Source: an uncultured Lachnospiraceae bacterium (GTDB lineage Bacteria > Bacillota > Clostridia > Lachnospirales > Lachnospiraceae). Taken from it: 6,037 bases of DNA. The number at the start of each line of letters is the position of its first letter. Position 1 is the first letter of the stretch. Shown piece by piece: positions 1 to 6,037 of the stretch. The translations under genes and the position numbers were made by a program. The stretch lies in contig CAMWKA010000118.1 of NCBI GenBank assembly GCA_947174725.1, forward strand, positions 1-6,037, written 5' to 3'. The notes under the pieces are model-generated. The model worked only from the letters and a program-made list of their open reading frames with translations, was not told the origin of the DNA and did no database searches.

Positions 1-305
1 ACCCAGCGAAGATATTTGATATGGGGAATGGGATAAACAACAGTTACTTCATAATCTTGTAAAAAATAATCCAACTTTGCCCGCATCGTATAAAAATGTC
101 TTGTCTGGATCTCTGTGATTTCGCCTTCCTTACAGATGTCTGCTATAAAATTTCCAATCCTGATTTCATGATATTTTTCTTCGGGAGCGTAGTAATATTT
201 TAAGACGGCATGAACCGTCTTTTCCCCTAACGTCCCAATCCCGCGAAGACCCTGCTGCCTGCCGATGATCTTATCACATGCTTCTTTAAATAATACTTCA
301 TCCAT
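1..305 (-). CDS. Uncharacterised protein, 5' part only (runs off left edge); possible PD-(D/E)XK-like fold
   Basis: An open minus-strand frame starts at the ATG at 305-303 and runs 101 codons without a stop to the window edge, so the C-terminus is missing. I do not recognise a named function, though the protein resembles a family of uncharacterised clostridial proteins I recall only by pattern. Visible features are a GIGTLGEKT stretch (residues 22-30), then HEIRIGNFIADI (46-57), EIQTRHF (65-71) and VTVVYPIP (87-94). The order Glu28, Asp56 and Glu65-x-Gln67 on predicted beta strands resembles the catalytic layout of PD-(D/E)XK nucleases, some of which use Gln in place of the Lys; this is inference only. 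An in-frame TAG lies three codons upstream of the ATG, so the start cannot move far. A purine-rich AGGGGA (324-319) lies about 14 bases before the ATG, a long spacing that suggests modest translation. The gene diverges from the blaI-like operon. Confidence 0.8.
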   Translation of the reverse strand, partial: MDEVLFKEACDKIIGRQQGLRGIGTLGEKTVHAVLKYYYAPEEKYHEIRIGNFIADICKEGEITEIQTRHFYTMRAKLDYFLQDYEVTVVYPIPHIKYLRW

Positions 306-342
306 AGAGATCTATATTTCCCCTGATCAGTTTTCTTTTTTA

Positions 343-371
343 AATATATCAACTTCAGCGACTGATAGCAA
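343..371 (-). promoter_or_regulatory. Predicted sigma-A-type promoter for the minus-strand gene
   Basis: On the minus strand, TTGCTA (371-366) is followed after exactly 17 bases by TATATT (348-343), with a TGA extended -10 element directly before it. Matches to the TTGACA/TATAAT consensus are 4/6 and 5/6. Transcription would start near 335, about 30 bases before the ATG at 305. Its -35 lies about 12 bases from the nearer BlaI-type operator, so that operator could affect this promoter as well as the divergent one. Confidence 0.55.
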
Positions 372-380
372 TAGAAATTA

Positions 381-400
381 GAAACTACTGTGGTAGTGTA
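381..400 (-). promoter_or_regulatory. BlaI-type operator O1 (upstream site)
   Basis: The core ACTACtgtgGTAGT (384-397) is a dyad with 5-base arms, the ACTAC-N4-GTAGT form typical of BlaI/MecI operators. Read on the minus strand, 400-381 is TACACTACCACAGTAGTTTC, matching the second site at 15 of its first 17 positions. It ends three bases before the -35 of the plus-strand promoter, so a bound repressor dimer would hinder RNA polymerase. The family operator form is established knowledge; binding here is inferred. Confidence 0.75.
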
Positions 401-429
401 TTGACAAAAGAAAAGTGTAATGATAACAT
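401..429 (+). promoter_or_regulatory. Predicted sigma-A-type promoter of the repressor-receptor operon
   Basis: A perfect TTGACA -35 (401-406) is followed after 17 bases by TAACAT (424-429; 4/6 to TATAAT) with a TG extended -10 element at 421-422. Transcription would start near 436, inside the second operator. The promoter lies between two BlaI-type operators, an arrangement expected for autorepression of the blaI-like gene. Confidence 0.75.
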
Positions 430-432
430 GTA

Positions 433-452
433 TACACTACTGCAGTAGTATA
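433..452 (+). promoter_or_regulatory. BlaI-type operator O2 (start-site operator)
   Basis: The core ACTACTGCAGTAGT (436-449) is a perfect 14-base palindrome, with left flank TACACTAC (433-440) mirrored by GTAGTGTA (393-400) at the upstream site. It overlaps the predicted transcription start and ends just before the AAGGAGA ribosome site (454-460). The dyad centres of the two sites are 52 bases apart, about five helical turns, so dimers bound at both would lie on the same DNA face. Confidence 0.8.
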
Positions 453-466
453 AAAGGAGAGACGTT

Positions 467-826
467 ATGGAAGTGAAACTTTTTGATTCGGAATTGAAAG
501 TAATGGATGTTCTCTGGCGAGAAGGCGATGCGACGGCAAAGCATATTTCCGATGTATTGAAAGACGAAGTCGGATGGAATATGAACACTACATATACCTT
601 GATTAAAAGGTGCATAAAAAAAGGAGCGATCGAACGTCGGGAACCTAATTTTATGTGTCATGCATTAATTCCAAAGGAGACGGTGCAGGAGGCGGAGACG
701 AATGAACTGATCAATAAAATATATGATGGTTCGGCGGACAAGTTATTTGCCGCGCTGCTTGGACGCAAGAAGCTGACAGCGGAACAGATCGATAAATTAA
801 GGCAGATCGTGGGGGAACTGGAATAG
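467..826 (+). CDS. BlaI/MecI/CopY-family transcriptional repressor
   Basis: The 119-residue protein is close to the usual family length of about 120-125. Residues 1-70 fit the winged helix-turn-helix: FDSELKVMDVLW (6-17) is the first helix, ATAKHISDVL (22-31) the second, and NTTYTLIKRCIKKGAI (40-55) the recognition helix leading into the wing. Residues 72-119 form the helical dimerisation tail. Members repress target promoters as dimers at ACTAC-N4-GTAGT-like dyads and are inactivated by proteolysis when a BlaR1-type receptor is triggered. Two such operators lie directly upstream, so autorepression is likely. An AAGGAGA ribosome site 6 bases before the ATG supports the start. Two M56 receptor genes follow in the same direction. 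Oddity: the position aligned with the Asn101-Phe102 cut of S. aureus BlaI appears to be Ala96-Leu97. CopY is less likely because the cysteine-rich C-terminal copper motif is absent. The family call is secure; the regulon is unknown. Confidence 0.95.
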   Translation: MEVKLFDSELKVMDVLWREGDATAKHISDVLKDEVGWNMNTTYTLIKRCIKKGAIERREPNFMCHALIPKETVQEAETNELINKIYDGSADKLFAALLGRKKLTAEQIDKLRQIVGELE

Positions 827-857
827 ATCAGATCAAGGTATGAGAGGTTTTATCAGT

Positions 858-1970
858 AGTTAGTTGGGATAATACGGAGGATAGATATGAGTCTTTTGCA
901 AATGAGTTTTTCCGGTGCGGTGATGATCGTAGCGATATTGCTTATTCGGATGGCGGCAATTAATAAGCTGCCTAAAATGGTGTTTGTAGTGCTTTGGGAA
1001 ATAGCCTTTTTACGACTGCTGATTCCGATATCCGTGCCTTCCGTATTCAGCGCATATTCCATGATAAGAGAAAATTACATTACACAGGAGGTGTTTACGG
1101 AGGGCGCGGTCAGTTATCTGATTCCCGAAGCGCAGGAGGTACAGTTTGCGGTACCTGCTCTGATTCCGGAAACGCAGGGGGTGCAGTCGGCGGTACCTGC
1201 TTTGATTCCGGAAACACAGGAAGTACAATCTGTAGTTCCGGCGGCTTCCCTTCCGTTATGGATGATCTTATGGACAGCGGGAGTGGCGCTGTTCGCACTT
1301 TTCTTCTTAATAACATATCTTAGATGTTATCGGGAATTTAGGATGTCTTTACCTGTCAGCAATGCATTTGCGGAGGAATGGCTGAAAGAGCATCAGATAA
1401 AACGTGGTATCAGGATCAGGCAGTCTGACCGTATTTCTTCACCGTTGACTTATGGCATCTTCCGTCCGGTGATCCTGATGCCGAAGACAACGGACTGGGA
1501 AGATATCCAGCGGTTACAATACATTCTGCAGCATGAATATGTACATATCCGCAGATTTGACATGATCCGTAAATTGGTAGCAGCGCTGGTATTATGTATT
1601 CACTGGTTTAATCCGGCAGTCTGGATCATGTACTTGATCTATAACAGGGATATCGAATTATCCTGTGATGAACGTGTGATACGAAGATTCGGGGAATCTT
1701 CAAAACCGTTGTATGCAAAAGCGTTGATCGCAATGGAAGAGAAGCGGAACAGCTTACAGCCTTTGAGCAATAGTTTCAGTAAAAATGCCATAGAGGAAAG
1801 GATCAAGGCAGTAATGAAAACAAAAAAGGTCACGGTGTGGGCAACAATCATAAGTGTAGCAGTGATTGGGATTATTATCATGGTATTTGCCACTTCCGCC
1901 AATATAGCGGAACGTGATGAACAAGTAAGCGCGAATACAACCGGAGAAGATACGACGCCATCTGACGGTT
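858..1970 (+). repeat. Long direct duplication, copy 1 (5' half of first receptor gene plus its leader)
   Basis: This stretch matches 3361-4581. Similarity begins about 29 bases before the start codon, including the ribosome site, and fades about 60 bases past the last membrane helix. The offset is 2503 bases before the 42-base repeat region and 2611 after it. Substitutions are scattered through the first part (887-1339). The segment 1340-1859 shows no difference from 3951-4470 by direct reading. Beyond about 1970 the two genes are unrelated. Confidence 0.9.
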
Positions 1971-3322
1971 TGGTTAATAATACAATAAATAATTATGAAG
2001 GCGAGTGGCACCGGACTGGTGTGGGGTCTTACCAGTCGGCTGAATTTATAATCAGCGGCTGGAAGGAAGGAGAGTCGTTTGAGGTGTCAGGTGGTGCGAA
2101 TTATGGATATTATGGCGGACCGATAGAAGGAACGGCTATATTTATAGAAGATGATCTGGCTGTTCTGTATGATGAAAATGTGGAAGATTTTTTAAAGGAT
2201 CGGGAAGGTGATCATGGTATTTATTTTCAGTTCCTTGAAGATTCTATCATAGTTACGCATGATAGTTATGTACGGATGTGGTTTGGGGGCGGAGGAATTG
2301 CCACAGCAGAGGGAACTTATATTCAGGGGGAGCCGGAATATACCAATTGCGATGATGTAAGTGAGATTTTTTCGGATGGTGAGCTGAAGCAGATACAGGA
2401 GCTTTTAGGAGAAGGTTATAATGATCTGTTTAAAAACATAATAGAAACAGGCGAAATGACAGAATATGAGATTGATAACGGGCGTTTATGGGAGGCATAT
2501 AGACCGCCTTACGGTGCAGAATGGTGTAATATCATTATTTATGATGATGGACGTATATATATTGAAGGTCAGGCTTATACCGGATCAACGCAGTTTTACA
2601 CAAACAGTGAAGATACGGAAATGCCAAATGCGGAAACAGTTTATCATAGGGAAGAAACATCGTATCCTTTGGAGCAGACCATACAGAATGAGATCATGAA
2701 TGGAGATTTTTCTGCTATGGAAGATTCTGAATTCAAAGAATATATAGAAGAAATTTATCAACGCTGGGAGGAACACGGAACCATAGAGGAGATGAAGTGG
2801 AGGCTGATCGATTTGAATGGAGACGGGATAGATGACCTTATTCTGCAGGAAGCCCAAAGCGTCGGTCAAACGCAGATGCATCGCATTGTGGCGATTTTTG
2901 CCATAGAGGAAGATAATGTAAATTGTATGCTGTGGGACTTAAATGATAGTACGGAATATTCGTTCTGCGGTTCTACAGGTGAGTTGATGTATACTGCTCC
3001 TTATTCGGGAACGGCAATAGCAGGAGAACCATATCGGCATTATTATTATGACAGTGAATGGAATAAAATAAATGATTACTGGCTGGATAGAACAATTGTA
3101 GATTCTTCCATGGATGGAAGCAGGGAAGAATTTTTGCAATATAATCATGGATTTATAGAGGCTCATCCGGACATGGCGGAGGACGGGGAGTATTACAGCC
3201 GATATGAGATAGATATAGAAACCGGAGAGCTAAAGGAAAGAGAAGCATTGTCTTATGAGCAGTTCAAAGAGATATTTGAAGATGTGATGGGGATGGAATA
3301 TAACCATTATTACTCTTACTAA
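887..3322 (+). CDS. BlaR1-like M56 membrane metallopeptidase receptor with non-PBP sensor, first copy
   Basis: This 811-residue protein is longer than classical BlaR1 (about 585-600). Hydrophobic segments lie near 5-22, 31-50 and 122-144, in the half-buried 228-251 region and at 315-337. The zinc site is clear: HEYVH at 216-220 gives His216, catalytic Glu217 and His220, and Glu257 in RDIELSCDE is the likely third ligand. The M56 hallmarks SPLTYGIFRPVILMP (185-199) and HWFNPAVW (239-246) are present. By BlaR1 topology, 51-121 is an outer loop, the protease domain is cytoplasmic and 338-811 is outside. The outer part has a beta-rich region starting EGEWHRTG (about 366-571) and a second region (about 600-805) with the calcium-loop-like DLNGDGIDD (642-650). 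I see no paired SxxK and KTG motifs of a penicillin-binding sensor. Ser296-Phe297 lies roughly where S. aureus BlaR1 cuts itself (Ser283-Phe284), a tentative alignment. GGAGG six bases before the ATG supports the start. The natural partner is the upstream repressor; the ligand is unknown. Confidence 0.92.
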   Translation: MSLLQMSFSGAVMIVAILLIRMAAINKLPKMVFVVLWEIAFLRLLIPISVPSVFSAYSMIRENYITQEVFTEGAVSYLIPEAQEVQFAVPALIPETQGVQSAVPALIPETQEVQSVVPAASLPLWMILWTAGVALFALFFLITYLRCYREFRMSLPVSNAFAEEWLKEHQIKRGIRIRQSDRISSPLTYGIFRPVILMPKTTDWEDIQRLQYILQHEYVHIRRFDMIRKLVAALVLCIHWFNPAVWIMYLIYNRDIELSCDERVIRRFGESSKPLYAKALIAMEEKRNSLQPLSNSFSKNAIEERIKAVMKTKKVTVWATIISVAVIGIIIMVFATSANIAERDEQVSANTTGEDTTPSDGLVNNTINNYEGEWHRTGVGSYQSAEFIISGWKEGESFEVSGGANYGYYGGPIEGTAIFIEDDLAVLYDENVEDFLKDREGDHGIYFQFLEDSIIVTHDSYVRMWFGGGGIATAEGTYIQGEPEYTNCDDVSEIFSDGELKQIQELLGEGYNDLFKNIIETGEMTEYEIDNGRLWEAYRPPYGAEWCNIIIYDDGRIYIEGQAYTGSTQFYTNSEDTEMPNAETVYHREETSYPLEQTIQNEIMNGDFSAMEDSEFKEYIEEIYQRWEEHGTIEEMKWRLIDLNGDGIDDLILQEAQSVGQTQMHRIVAIFAIEEDNVNCMLWDLNDSTEYSFCGSTGELMYTAPYSGTAIAGEPYRHYYYDSEWNKINDYWLDRTIVDSSMDGSREEFLQYNHGFIEAHPDMAEDGEYYSRYEIDIETGELKEREALSYEQFKEIFEDVMGMEYNHYYSY
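1118..1243 (+). repeat. 42-base in-frame tandem repeat, three units
   Basis: Three consecutive 42-base units each encode a 14-residue motif of form LIPE(A/T)Q(E/G)VQ(S/F)(A/V)VPA, at residues 78-91, 92-105 and 106-119. They fill most of the predicted outer loop between the second and third membrane helices. In BlaR1 this loop touches the sensor domain and takes part in signalling. Units differ by a few bases, several of them silent. Confidence 0.93.
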
Positions 3323-3360
3323 ATTTAGAAGCTAAAATAAGTAAAAAACCAAGAGGATAC

Positions 3361-4581
3361 AGTTTGTTTGGAGAATACGGAGGATAGATATGAGTCTTTT
3401 GCAAATGAGTTTTTCCGGAGCGGTGATGATCATAGCGATATTGCTTATTCGGATGGTGGCAATTAATAAGCTGCCTAAAATGGTGTTTGTAGTGCTTTGG
3501 GAAATAGCCTTCTTACGGCTGCTGATTCCGATATCCGTGCCTTCCGTATTCAGCGCGTATTCTATAGTAAGAGAAAACCACATTACACAGGAAGTTTTTA
3601 CAGAGGGTCCGGTCAGTTATCTGATTCCCGAAGCGCAGGAGGTACAGTTTGCGGTACCTGCTTTGATTCCGGAAACGCAGGGGGTGCAGTCGGCGGTACC
3701 TGCTTTGATTCCGGAAACACAGGAGGTACAGTCTGCGGTACCTGCTTTGATTCCCGAAGCGCAGGAAATTCAGTCGGCAGTATCTGCTAATGTGATAGAA
3801 GCGGTACATCATGAGATGTCTGCAGTTCCGACGGAAGCAGTCCTTTCAGCGGAAACTTCCCTTCCGTTAGGGACGGTTTTGTGGGTGGCGGGGATGGTAC
3901 TATGCGCTCTTTTCTTCTTAATAACATATCTTAGATGTTATCGGGAATTCAGGATGTCTTTACCTGTCAGCAATGCATTTGCGGAGGAATGGCTGAAAGA
4001 GCATCAGATAAAACGTGGTATCAGGATCAGGCAGTCTGACCGTATTTCTTCACCGTTGACTTATGGCATCTTCCGTCCGGTGATCCTGATGCCGAAGACA
4101 ACGGACTGGGAAGATATCCAGCGGTTACAATACATTCTGCAGCATGAATATGTACATATCCGCAGATTTGACATGATCCGTAAATTGGTAGCAGCGCTGG
4201 TATTATGTATTCACTGGTTTAATCCGGCAGTCTGGATCATGTACTTGATCTATAACAGGGATATCGAATTATCCTGTGATGAACGTGTGATACGAAGATT
4301 CGGGGAATCTTCAAAACCGTTGTATGCAAAAGCGTTGATCGCAATGGAAGAGAAGCGGAACAGCTTACAGCCTTTGAGCAATAGTTTCAGTAAAAATGCC
4401 ATAGAGGAAAGGATCAAGGCAGTAATGAAAACAAAAAAGGTCACGGTGTGGGCAACAATCATAAGTGTAGTAGTGATTGGGATTATTATCATGGTATTTG
4501 CCACTTCCGCCAATATAGCGGGGCGTGATGAACAGGAAAACATGAATACAGAGGGAGAAGATATGACGCTATCTGGTGATT
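3361..4581 (+). repeat. Long direct duplication, copy 2 (5' half of second receptor gene plus its leader)
   Basis: Partner of 858-1970. It is longer by 108 bases because of one more 42-base unit and 66 bases of following sequence (residues 134-155) absent from copy 1. The ribosome site and the sequence around the start codon (3374-3393) are identical to those of copy 1. The block 3951-4470 matches 1340-1859 without a difference by direct reading; the flanking differences are T1339/C3950 and C1860/T4471. Confidence 0.9.
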
Positions 4582-6029
4582 TTGCTAATGATGTTAATAA
4601 TGCAGACCATGATGATCAAACCGGAGAGGAATCTGTAACATCTTCCAATTCTGCTGATAATACAGATGATTATGTGCCGGATGATGGATTGGCGGATGAC
4701 GGATGGCCGGATGCTGGATGGCCGGAAGTGACAGGAGAGGATGTCATAGCATTTTTTGATACCATTACAGAAGATATGCTGGATGCCTGTGATGAATACC
4801 CTTCAATGGAATCCTATTGGAATGACCCTATTATTTTATTAAATCGATGGCCAAATATGCGGTTATATGGGATCAGTGCAAATGGGCAGGATGCAATGCT
4901 TCTTTATATAGATGGAGAAAAAATATTAATAAAACGTTCCTTTCGCAACTTATATCAATACCTACCAGAGTTAAATATGTACGATATTGACAATGATGGA
5001 ATGCAGGAAGTGATCATCAGCGTTATAACAGTTACCGGAAATCCTGTAATAAGATATGGTATGGTCGTTTGTGATCATACTGATACATGGAATGTTTATG
5101 TATATGAAGATTATTTAAAGGATATTGAAGAAACGATCCAATGGCAGTATGACGAACAGGAAAAAAGCATATTGTTTATGAATGACGAGAATATTATCCT
5201 GACTGAAGTCAAGCTGCCTGAATGGACGGAGGAATATCCTTTTGCGGGAAACGTCAATTTTAATAATTATTTTATTTTTAGTGCCGATTTGATGGAGCTT
5301 CGAGTAGAACCATTTATAGCATTGGAACAGTCTATGCCATATAGACCAATAGAAATAGTATTTCAAGTCAATTTTAAAAACGGTGATTTTTCCCTTGGGA
5401 GCTATTATATTCATGATGCCCAGAGTAGCCCACGTGATCCGGAAACCACGGTAGAGCCAATAGGAACAGAATACACAGGAGAAATTGATGGGATCAGTCT
5501 ATCGGAATATGTAGAAAAATATGTCACACTGACGGATGATACTGAGATTGAAAGGTGGGAAATGTTGAACCATAATGGGGAAAATATATTAAGAATACGG
5601 GTAGGATACAACCAAGATGATCTTCGCGGAACGATTGAAGGACATAAAGAGGATTATTTTATCTTTTTAAATGGAAATGGAGAAGCCGGATATGTATTGC
5701 AAGTCGGGTATGAGGATAAGACGTTAGGATATGTATGTGATTACAGTGCGCATTTTGAAGATGTAACATTTGATGGAAATGATGATCTTCTGATTTATCT
5801 GGGAGACGGACGTTATTCACCTCACTATTGCGCTTTTATATACGAGAATGGGCAATACAGGTATGAAAAATCATTTGAAGATATTCCTTATTATGAGTTA
5901 GATATGGAAAATCAAGTTATCAGGGCTAATGATGGAATGAGTGCTACTGAGGAGGCAGATTATATTTTTGAATACAAGAACGGAGAATTTGTCCTTACGG
6001 AAGAAAACATTCATATAAGGGGAGAATAG
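3390..6029 (+). CDS. BlaR1-like M56 membrane metallopeptidase receptor with a different non-PBP sensor, second copy
   Basis: This 879-residue paralogue has nearly the same membrane and protease half as the preceding gene: helices near 5-22, 31-50, 158-180, 264-287 and 351-373, HEYVH at 252-256 (catalytic Glu253), third ligand Glu293, and HWFNPAVW at 275-282. The outer loop (51-157) is about 36 residues longer. After the last helix comes an acidic, low-complexity linker (about 378-448) with a Gly-Trp-Pro repeat. The sensor that follows is unrelated to that of the first copy: a region with DIDNDGMQE (532-540), then a C-terminal region (about 700-879) containing FLNGNGEAGY (759-768) and FDGNDDLLIYLGDG (794-807), which recalls FG-GAP/XAC2610-like beta repeats. 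Penicillin-binding motifs are not seen. GGAGG six bases before the ATG fixes the start. The 67-base gap from the previous gene lacks a convincing terminator, so cotranscription is likely. The sensor half is more AT-rich by eye than the core. The protease call is secure; ligand and sensor fold are not. Confidence 0.92.
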   Translation: MSLLQMSFSGAVMIIAILLIRMVAINKLPKMVFVVLWEIAFLRLLIPISVPSVFSAYSIVRENHITQEVFTEGPVSYLIPEAQEVQFAVPALIPETQGVQSAVPALIPETQEVQSAVPALIPEAQEIQSAVSANVIEAVHHEMSAVPTEAVLSAETSLPLGTVLWVAGMVLCALFFLITYLRCYREFRMSLPVSNAFAEEWLKEHQIKRGIRIRQSDRISSPLTYGIFRPVILMPKTTDWEDIQRLQYILQHEYVHIRRFDMIRKLVAALVLCIHWFNPAVWIMYLIYNRDIELSCDERVIRRFGESSKPLYAKALIAMEEKRNSLQPLSNSFSKNAIEERIKAVMKTKKVTVWATIISVVVIGIIIMVFATSANIAGRDEQENMNTEGEDMTLSGDFANDVNNADHDDQTGEESVTSSNSADNTDDYVPDDGLADDGWPDAGWPEVTGEDVIAFFDTITEDMLDACDEYPSMESYWNDPIILLNRWPNMRLYGISANGQDAMLLYIDGEKILIKRSFRNLYQYLPELNMYDIDNDGMQEVIISVITVTGNPVIRYGMVVCDHTDTWNVYVYEDYLKDIEETIQWQYDEQEKSILFMNDENIILTEVKLPEWTEEYPFAGNVNFNNYFIFSADLMELRVEPFIALEQSMPYRPIEIVFQVNFKNGDFSLGSYYIHDAQSSPRDPETTVEPIGTEYTGEIDGISLSEYVEKYVTLTDDTEIERWEMLNHNGENILRIRVGYNQDDLRGTIEGHKEDYFIFLNGNGEAGYVLQVGYEDKTLGYVCDYSAHFEDVTFDGNDDLLIYLGDGRYSPHYCAFIYENGQYRYEKSFEDIPYYELDMENQVIRANDGMSATEEADYIFEYKNGEFVLTEENIHIRGE
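3621..3788 (+). repeat. 42-base in-frame tandem repeat, four units
   Basis: The same 14-residue motif as in the first receptor, here in four units at residues 78-91, 92-105, 106-119 and 120-133; the last reads LIPEAQEIQSAVSA. The first three units correspond one-to-one with those of the first gene. More diverged Ala/Val/Glu-rich sequence continues to about residue 155. Confidence 0.93.
4671..4730 (+). repeat. 15-base in-frame repeat in the sensor linker
   Basis: Four 15-base units encode the pentapeptides YVPDD, GLADD, GWPDA and GWPEV (residues 428-447). The core GGATGGCCGGA recurs at 4701-4711 and 4716-4726, and the first two units are degenerate versions. The repeat sits in the extracytoplasmic linker between the last membrane helix and the sensor, with no counterpart in the first receptor. 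Confidence 0.75.
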
Positions 6030-6037
6030 CTTTTAAA

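Noticed and set aside
202..221. Perfect 7-base inverted repeat (AAGACGG / CCGTCTT, 6-base loop) followed by a short T run, terminator-like on the plus strand
   Set aside because: It lies inside the minus-strand coding region with an unbroken reading frame, and no plus-strand gene ends just before it.
827..886. Possible riboswitch or attenuator between the repressor and the first receptor
   Set aside because: Only 60 bases, with no stable paired structure and an ordinary GGAGG site; it reads as a normal operon spacer.
853..1062. Antisense open frames over the receptor 5' ends (also at 3332-3583), nearly the same in both copies
   Set aside because: They mirror the conserved sense coding sequence of the duplication, with no ribosome site or family resemblance.
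887..3322. Calling the receptors true beta-lactam sensors (blaR1/mecR1)
   Set aside because: The protease half fits, but neither outer domain shows the penicillin-binding serine motif set and no beta-lactamase gene is nearby.
3324..3336. Small hairpin (TTTAG / CTAAA) after the first receptor gene
   Set aside because: The stem is only five AT-rich pairs with a 3-base loop and no T tract, so it would not terminate transcription.
858..4581. Duplication caused by an insertion sequence or transposon
   Set aside because: No transposase, terminal inverted repeats or target-site duplications are seen; the boundaries follow gene modules instead.

Overview
The window looks like part of a low-to-moderate GC Firmicutes chromosome, most likely a clostridial or Lachnospiraceae-type gut anaerobe. 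This rests on strong GGAGG ribosome sites, the AT-leaning codon use and the types of protein encoded. It is an inference from style, not a database match. Nothing marks the DNA as a mobile element.

Layout. Bases 1-305 hold the 5' part of a minus-strand gene that runs off the left edge. It encodes an uncharacterised protein with a possible nuclease-like residue pattern. Bases 306-466 are a divergent control region. It has a minus-strand promoter (343-371), a plus-strand promoter (401-429) and two copies of a BlaI-type operator (381-400 and 433-452), which face each other in opposite orientation around the plus-strand promoter. The rest is an apparent plus-strand operon: a BlaI/MecI-family repressor (467-826), then two BlaR1-like M56 membrane metallopeptidases (887-3322 and 3390-6029). 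Spacings are 60 and 67 bases, with no convincing terminator between genes.

How it should work. In the classical BlaR1/BlaI pair, ligand binding to the outer sensor domain activates a cytoplasmic zinc protease domain, and the repressor is then inactivated by proteolysis. Here one repressor sits beside two receptors with almost identical membrane and protease parts but unrelated outer domains. Neither outer domain shows the penicillin-binding serine motifs of BlaR1, so beta-lactam sensing is not supported. The simplest reading is a self-regulated two-input sensor in which one repressor and one protease design serve two different extracellular signals. No output gene (beta-lactamase, transporter or similar) is visible, so targets must lie downstream or elsewhere.

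Evolution. The 5' parts of the receptor genes are a long direct duplication (about 858-1970 and 3361-4581). Within it 520 bases (1340-1859 and 3951-4470) are identical by my reading, silent sites included. The outer loop between the second and third membrane helices holds a 42-base in-frame repeat, three units in the first gene and four in the second. The second gene also has a 15-base repeat in the linker to its sensor. The locus looks like a modular receptor family diversifying by duplication, gene conversion and repeat-number change.
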